A DNA stretch of 64,000 nucleotides from contig CM067538.1 in assembly GCA_034509925.1 (NCBI GenBank), positions 3,277,001 to 3,341,000 of the forward strand, read 5' to 3'. The position numbers were made by a program, and so were the translations under genes. The DNA comes from Hirudinaria manillensis. Taxonomy: Eukaryota; Annelida; Clitellata; Hirudinida; Hirudinidae. The notes below the pieces were generated by a model. The model saw nothing but the letters and a program-made list of their open reading frames with translations. It ran no database searches and was not told where the DNA came from. The number at the start of each line of letters is the position of its first letter. The stretch's first letter is position 1. Positions 59,501-64,000 of the stretch are shown one piece after another.

Positions 59501-62500
59501 TGCAACAAAACTGCTTCATTATCAATTTTTGCAATTATACATATATGTTTCCGAATAAAAACACACTTTTCCTCTTGATTTTGAGCATTATTTATGGACT
59601 CTTAAAAATCTTTAAAAAGGTCATTAGAAACATTTGAACTAAAACATGTGAGGTTTGCCCACTTTTCTGAATTTTAATAACTCAATAAAAAAAACTATAA
59701 ATATGCAAAAAATTATCTTATTTTCAACCTTTACATTTACACTTTTATGTAATGGGTAAAAATCTATCAGCAGAAAAGTTTTTTGCCAATTCCTTCCACC
59801 ACATAAAACTGCCTGGGAGCCACACTTTGTCCAACCCTAGTCTTCTAAGGTTTCCAATCTACGCTGTTTCTATGGTTTGCTTTAAGCAGGGATTAATTCT
59901 TTTTCACTTGACTTCTCAGGAACCATTTGAAATTTCAAAACATGTATCTTATTATGATGATCCTGAGGTTATCTTGTTACAAATGGTTTTTGTGATTCGA
60001 ATGATATCTAAGATATATTGACTACAGGATATTTCATATAATTTTTGTGTTTAAAAATCTAGTTTCAACTCTCCACTTGGCTCCAATGCTCCTTATAATG
60101 ACCTTCACCTTCTGAATTCACCTCCTAAATACTAAGTGATCATAAAAAAATATCCAAGACCCCGATCTCTCAAATTATCAAATTGGTATTTATAAAAAAA
60201 ATTGATCTTAGCCTTTAGCATTAATTGATTGATTTTAGCCTTTAGCAGCAGTCATATAAATTCTACTACAAAGAAGCAAATGTTTGCAGTTATGCAAACT
60301 AATGATGAAATTGAACAGGATCAAACAAAATGAATTGGTGTTAACCTGGAATAATCATAGACAAAATATTGAGGATTTTACCTCTGCAAAATCATGGACT
60401 AAGCTTGAACTAAAGGAATTTCCATATACATTTCTCACTATCCTATGGAATGAAAGAGAGGATTACCAGAAGGCTGCAGAGACAGCCATGAAAGTTGCCT
60501 TCATAATGATTACATAAAATGTTGTATAGCATATATCCAGGAATTCTGGGACAATTAGACCGCTCTCAAGCTTCATTATTCACTGCAAGTTGTTCAATAG
60601 CTTATCCAGGCAGCAAGAGACACTATCTCTTTCTCTTTCTTATAAATTTCTTTGAATCAGCTATAATCAACATGTATCTGACCATGAAATAAAAGCAAAA
60701 TTGATCAACATGGAATACCAGCTATGCTAAATTGGCACTAATATGACCAAAAATTACACCTTATGATTTCTACATGGTTTCCCAAAAAATGTTTTGTGGT
60801 GATATCTGGAAAATCCATGACCATGACCTCGAGAAATTTCACTGAATGGAAAATTTATCATAAGAAAAATTCACCACAATGCCATTGGCATAATCAGCAA
60901 AATAGCAAGGGGTGCCAAAGAGTGCCAAAAATAGTGGATTTGTTGGATTTTGTTGAGAGTATGCTCTACTGATTAAACAATTTAATTGAATACCTCCACA
61001 CAAATTCTTTTTAAGAACCCTTTTTGAATGTCCAGCATGTCCTCCATCAAAAAAGCTTAGATTTTGAAAACTTTTATGCCAAGCTGGCAACATGTGGAAT
61101 TGGCTGAACCCTGCCTCTACAACAAACAAAGTAATGCCACCGGCTCCTCATTAATTCCAGAAAATATGAATGCTGGAATATGTCTTTTTTAGAGAAGAGA
61201 AGATCTTGGCCAAATATGAAAATACTTATCAAAGTATCTGACAAATTCTGTCAGTTCCATTTTTAATTTCTGGAATTTTGATGCAAGGTTATAGCCAAAT
61301 GGAGTCAGAGTTAGTTAGGGCCCTCCTCGTTAAATGCTTTACACTGAAAACTTAAATTATGTGCTCTTACAAACCTATAGAAATTTCCAATTTGCAGAAG
61401 CAACAGACACATTTGAATGGCATGCAGGCATTCTGGTAAAAATTTACAACCATGCATTCTATACTAAACCCATTCTCCTGAATTTCAACCTCAATGACTC
61501 TGAGTATAGTTCAAATAAAACAATAAACCATACTGCATTTGCTATTACAAATGCAACATTATAAACAGAAACAAATTACCTGACTTAACAACATTCATAA
61601 GCATTTCAAGGCCAGGGTTTGATGTTATGCTGAAGTGACACAACTTTTCAATTTCTTGCCATCTACTAGTTCTTTCTTGGAGATCAATTTTCACACTATC
61701 TAAAGCACTCCTATAAAAATCATGACCAGGCAATATGTAATTAACATATATTCATATAACTAAGTCAGCTCTTACCTCACATTCATAATCTGTTGATCTG
61801 TTTCATCAAGAGAAGATGTATGTGCTACACGGAATGATCCCAAAAACTTGTTCTTTTGCTTTCTTATCTTATCCCACTGACACAAATGAAAAATCAACAA
61901 TGCTAATCGTAATATTCCAAATTTAAAGATTTTTAAGGGGAACATTGAAACTTTTTAGTCTATTTAATCTAACCATTTGCTTTGCTGCCAATAACTGATT
62001 TTGCGCAGCTTCTTTTTTGGCTTCAAAATACTTTCTTTCAATTTCATAAGTCAGTTGTAGCCAAATTTGAAGTTCAAAAAGGGGCACATATTGATTCTCT
62101 TCAAGTCTTCTTTCAGCCTCAAATAAACTTATCTTCACCTTAATTAATTAATTAACTTTAATCAGTTCAACTAAAAACTGAATTAATAATGGATCAAACT
62201 ACCTTCATTAACTCTTCTTCAAGAAATTTCAGTTCAGTATTAGCATCAACATTTTCTCTTTGTTGCTTCAAAGTTTCAGCTTCTGCCTGGGTTAAACGAA
62301 GTAAAAGCACACTTTTAGCGTGAATCAAAGCTTAAAACATAATTGTTTACAATGTAATTATCTAATCAATTAATTATAGAAACTAATGTTGTGAACAGCT
62401 GAGAGTTGACTTCCTGATACGAGATGAACAAGATACTAAAAGCTAGATTAAGTCCATCATAATTACAAGAATAGAAAGGTCTGTAGGTGCAATTACAATT

Positions 62501-63467
62501 TTCTAACACTTAGATCTATTACTAGATTTAATAGCTATACAAAAATCAACCTAACCAATACAGATGCATGAACAAAGCATGAAATTATAAATATTTATAT
62601 ATATATATTTATATTATAAATATTATTATTATTATATTATAATATTATATTATTATTATTATATTATATATATTATAAATATTTATATTATAAATTATAG
62701 CTGCCCACAAAGCAGGATAAAGTTTAGAAATGCTGATTTTGTGACCAGAACTACATTTTTAAATTTTAATTCATGAACATTATCTTGTAATTGCAAAGAT
62801 TGTTTCTTTGTACTTAAATGGAAAATTGATAGAAATCCATAAATGTTCATTTCATTTGTCTTTGCACATGCCCAGACACAAACACTTTCTTTATTACTGG
62901 ACTATGCCAAACACAAGATGTAAAATATAAAAATTTAAAATTAAACAATGGAAAGCACTAGCCAAATAAACTATATTTATCTTTACTTAGTCTTTTAATG
63001 ATAAGAATAATAATGATAAGAAAAATCATAAAATTTGCAAATTATTACTAATAAAAAAATTATTAAAGTCAAAATATCACCCTCCCCCCCTGATCATTTT
63101 GGGAATCACTGATCCATAAAGAAATCAATTTAAAAAATGTTAGCATCTGAATTAATGGATCACTGCACAGTCAACGCATCTTTCCAAACAAATTTAAATT
63201 AAGTAAAAAATAATTTCACTAAAATATGACTCACTAATATTTTAATTATTGGTAAATTTAATAAAATATAAAAATTGGTTCCAATGCTATGAACTCATTC
63301 AGACTGAAATGATCTCAAATCCCTCGACAGATTCATTTGATATTGTCCCAGCATGCAATAAAACTCGCAAACTCACCTTAGCTAATCTTATTTCGTCTTT
63401 AAGACGTCGTTCCAGATTCTGCTTGTCGTTAGCTATTACCTTCTGCTGCTTCTGAGCCATTTCAAGC
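56534..63467 (-). CDS. STIM: Stromal interaction molecule (STIM), C-terminal half; 5' part outside the window
   Basis: ER calcium sensor that opens Orai channels when stores empty. Visible exons: 63467-63377, 62286-62203, 62138-61974, 61876-61776, 61710-61580, 58412-58356, 58074-57963, 56786-56534 (about 330 residues); the EF-hand, SAM and membrane parts lie beyond position 64000. The first exons give coiled coil 1 (LERRLKDEIRLAK). The Orai-activating SOAR/CAD region follows: LQIWLQLTYEIERKYFEAKK, then FLGSFRVAHTSSLDETD, then SRWQEIEKLCHFSITSNPGL. All are close to human STIM1 (LQKWLQLTHEVEVQYY, LFGTFHVAHSSSLDD, LHRWQQIEILCGFQI). The tail is serine-rich and ends in a lysine cluster (EKKKRPKLLKFLVHKK) like the phosphoinositide-binding tail of STIM1. 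No TRIP/SxIP EB1 motif or DDVDDMDEE-like acidic inhibitory segment is seen. The 3.2-kb intron at 58413-61579 could hide a small exon. Confidence 0.92.
56868..57714 (+). mobile_element. Degenerate Tc1/mariner-type transposon
   Basis: An 847-bp element in the last STIM intron, antisense to STIM. The left inverted end near 56868-56900 reads GAGGACAGGACC then AGAGGACACCCCC. The reverse complement of the right end (57714-57683) reads TGTGGACAAAGTATAAGGAC then ACCTCC; the two align with several mismatches, and TA dinucleotides flank both. Inside, the frame at 56913-57149 reads GLNQSKNVIWNYLKIPDEYG then RRPKK, the HTH/GRPR region of a Tc3/Tc1-like transposase. Later decayed frames recall PDLESHHLAKVEW. 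The catalytic C-terminal part is largely missing and a MITE is inserted at 57459. Confidence 0.75.
57459..57636. mobile_element. MITE with CAGTGAAACCT ends nested in the mariner copy
   Basis: 178 bp running from CAGTGAAACCT to AGGTTTTACAG, inverted ends differing at a single position and flanked by TA on both sides. The interior contains GGAACCGATTTTACTGTA and GACAACCTCCCCATAA, words I remember from a MITE-like repeat widespread in invertebrates. Its position inside the mariner copy shows it arrived later. Confidence 0.65.
62585..62700. repeat. Low-complexity AT tract
   Basis: About 115 bp made only of A and T with TATAAATATT and ATTATTATT words and local palindromes, in a STIM intron. Confidence 0.85.
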
Positions 63468-64000
63468 CTGGAAATATCATTCTAGGATGAAATAATAAAA
63501 ATACATCCAGTGGAAGAATGGATGCCTTTAGAATATCGGATGATTTTATGGTATCATAAAAATAAAATCAAAATTTTGTAAATGGCCTTATTTAAAAATG
63601 GGGAATGCACTTACAAAGCAGTAAAGACCATTTAAAATTAATCTTTCCAAGGGAATCTTGAATTGTTCTCAAAACATTTCCATTATTTTTTTACTTTTTT
63701 TTCAAACCTATATTTTGGAATATTTATGAAATTCATAAGAATTAGAATTTGTTTGTGTCCCTTGCAACTTTGTTGTAAAAGGGTTTTCTTTTGATTTAAT
63801 CATTAATTTGTTTGATTTAATTTAAGACTTCAAAGCACATTTTTCTTCAAGTTTCTTAATTGCTGTTATCTCTGAGACAACAAGACAGCTGCACCTAGGC
63901 CTGCAATGTCGTACACCTGACTTCTCAGTCCTTTAAACATTCTATGAAATATTTAGAGAGTATAAATACATTAGAAGTCAAACTCTGGAAAATATCAATG

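Noticed and set aside
60284-60517. 77-codon plus-strand frame in the large STIM intron
   Set aside because: Protein-like in places, but no recognised family, acceptor or poly(A) signal; possibly transposon debris.
62835-63119. Possible transposon between two ATCCATAA words, with a right end resembling a hAT end (CAGTGATTCCC on the minus strand)
   Set aside because: The left side shows no inverted copy of that end, and an AT-rich 8-mer can recur by chance at this distance.
1-64000. CRISPR arrays, operons and ribosome binding sites
   Set aside because: The sequence is a eukaryotic nuclear genome with spliced genes; no spaced direct-repeat array was seen.

Overview
This is nuclear DNA from an animal. 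The window is AT-rich and carries intron-rich genes with GT-AG introns, and most reading frames end in AATAAA-type poly(A) signals. The proteins (a hypoxia-inducible factor alpha, STIM, meckelin, the WASH subunit strumpellin, NUP107, RCE1, eIF4A3) are metazoan in character. They are too diverged from human to be vertebrate, and many splice positions look ancestral. A short run of CCCTAA repeats fits a TTAGGG-telomere lineage. I cannot place the phylum; the HIF gene argues against sponges and ctenophores, which are reported to lack it. Exon models were built by hand from splice sites, reading phase and remembered human proteins, with no alignment run.

Layout. 1-5700: repeat-rich intergenic DNA, with a probable 3'-terminal exon of an unknown gene (689-946), a LINE tail, and a non-autonomous hAT element with a perfect 8-bp target duplication (3816-4440). 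5882-7710 (-): RCE1, the CaaX protease. 8637-14979 (+): TMEM67/meckelin, 22 exons, head-to-head with RCE1. 17800-27145 (-): HIF alpha, 13 exons, with a 4.2-kb first intron holding a LINE relic. 28368-32941 (-): NUP107, 23 exons. 34928-36344 (+): EIF4A3, 3 exons. 37693-48970 (+): WASHC5/strumpellin, 28 exons, with a 5'-truncated LINE antisense in intron 18. 49059-51715 (-): choline dehydrogenase, tail-to-tail with WASHC5 and only 88 bp between stop codons. 52766-54079 (+): a three-exon unknown gene for a 397-residue acidic protein with a strong N-myristoylation and polybasic start. 55000-56000: a possible small gene plus repeats. 56534-63467 (-, running off the right edge): the C-terminal half of STIM, with a mariner-like transposon carrying a nested MITE in its last intron.

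The genes are unrelated housekeeping, signalling and ciliary genes rather than a functional cluster. The arrangement alternates head-to-head pairs (RCE1/TMEM67, NUP107/EIF4A3, CHDH/myristoyl protein) with tail-to-tail pairs (TMEM67/HIF, WASHC5/CHDH, myristoyl protein/STIM). The points most worth following are the unknown myristoylated protein, the HIF alpha with a stripped-down oxygen-sensing region, and the large share of 5' splice sites of the form GTT.
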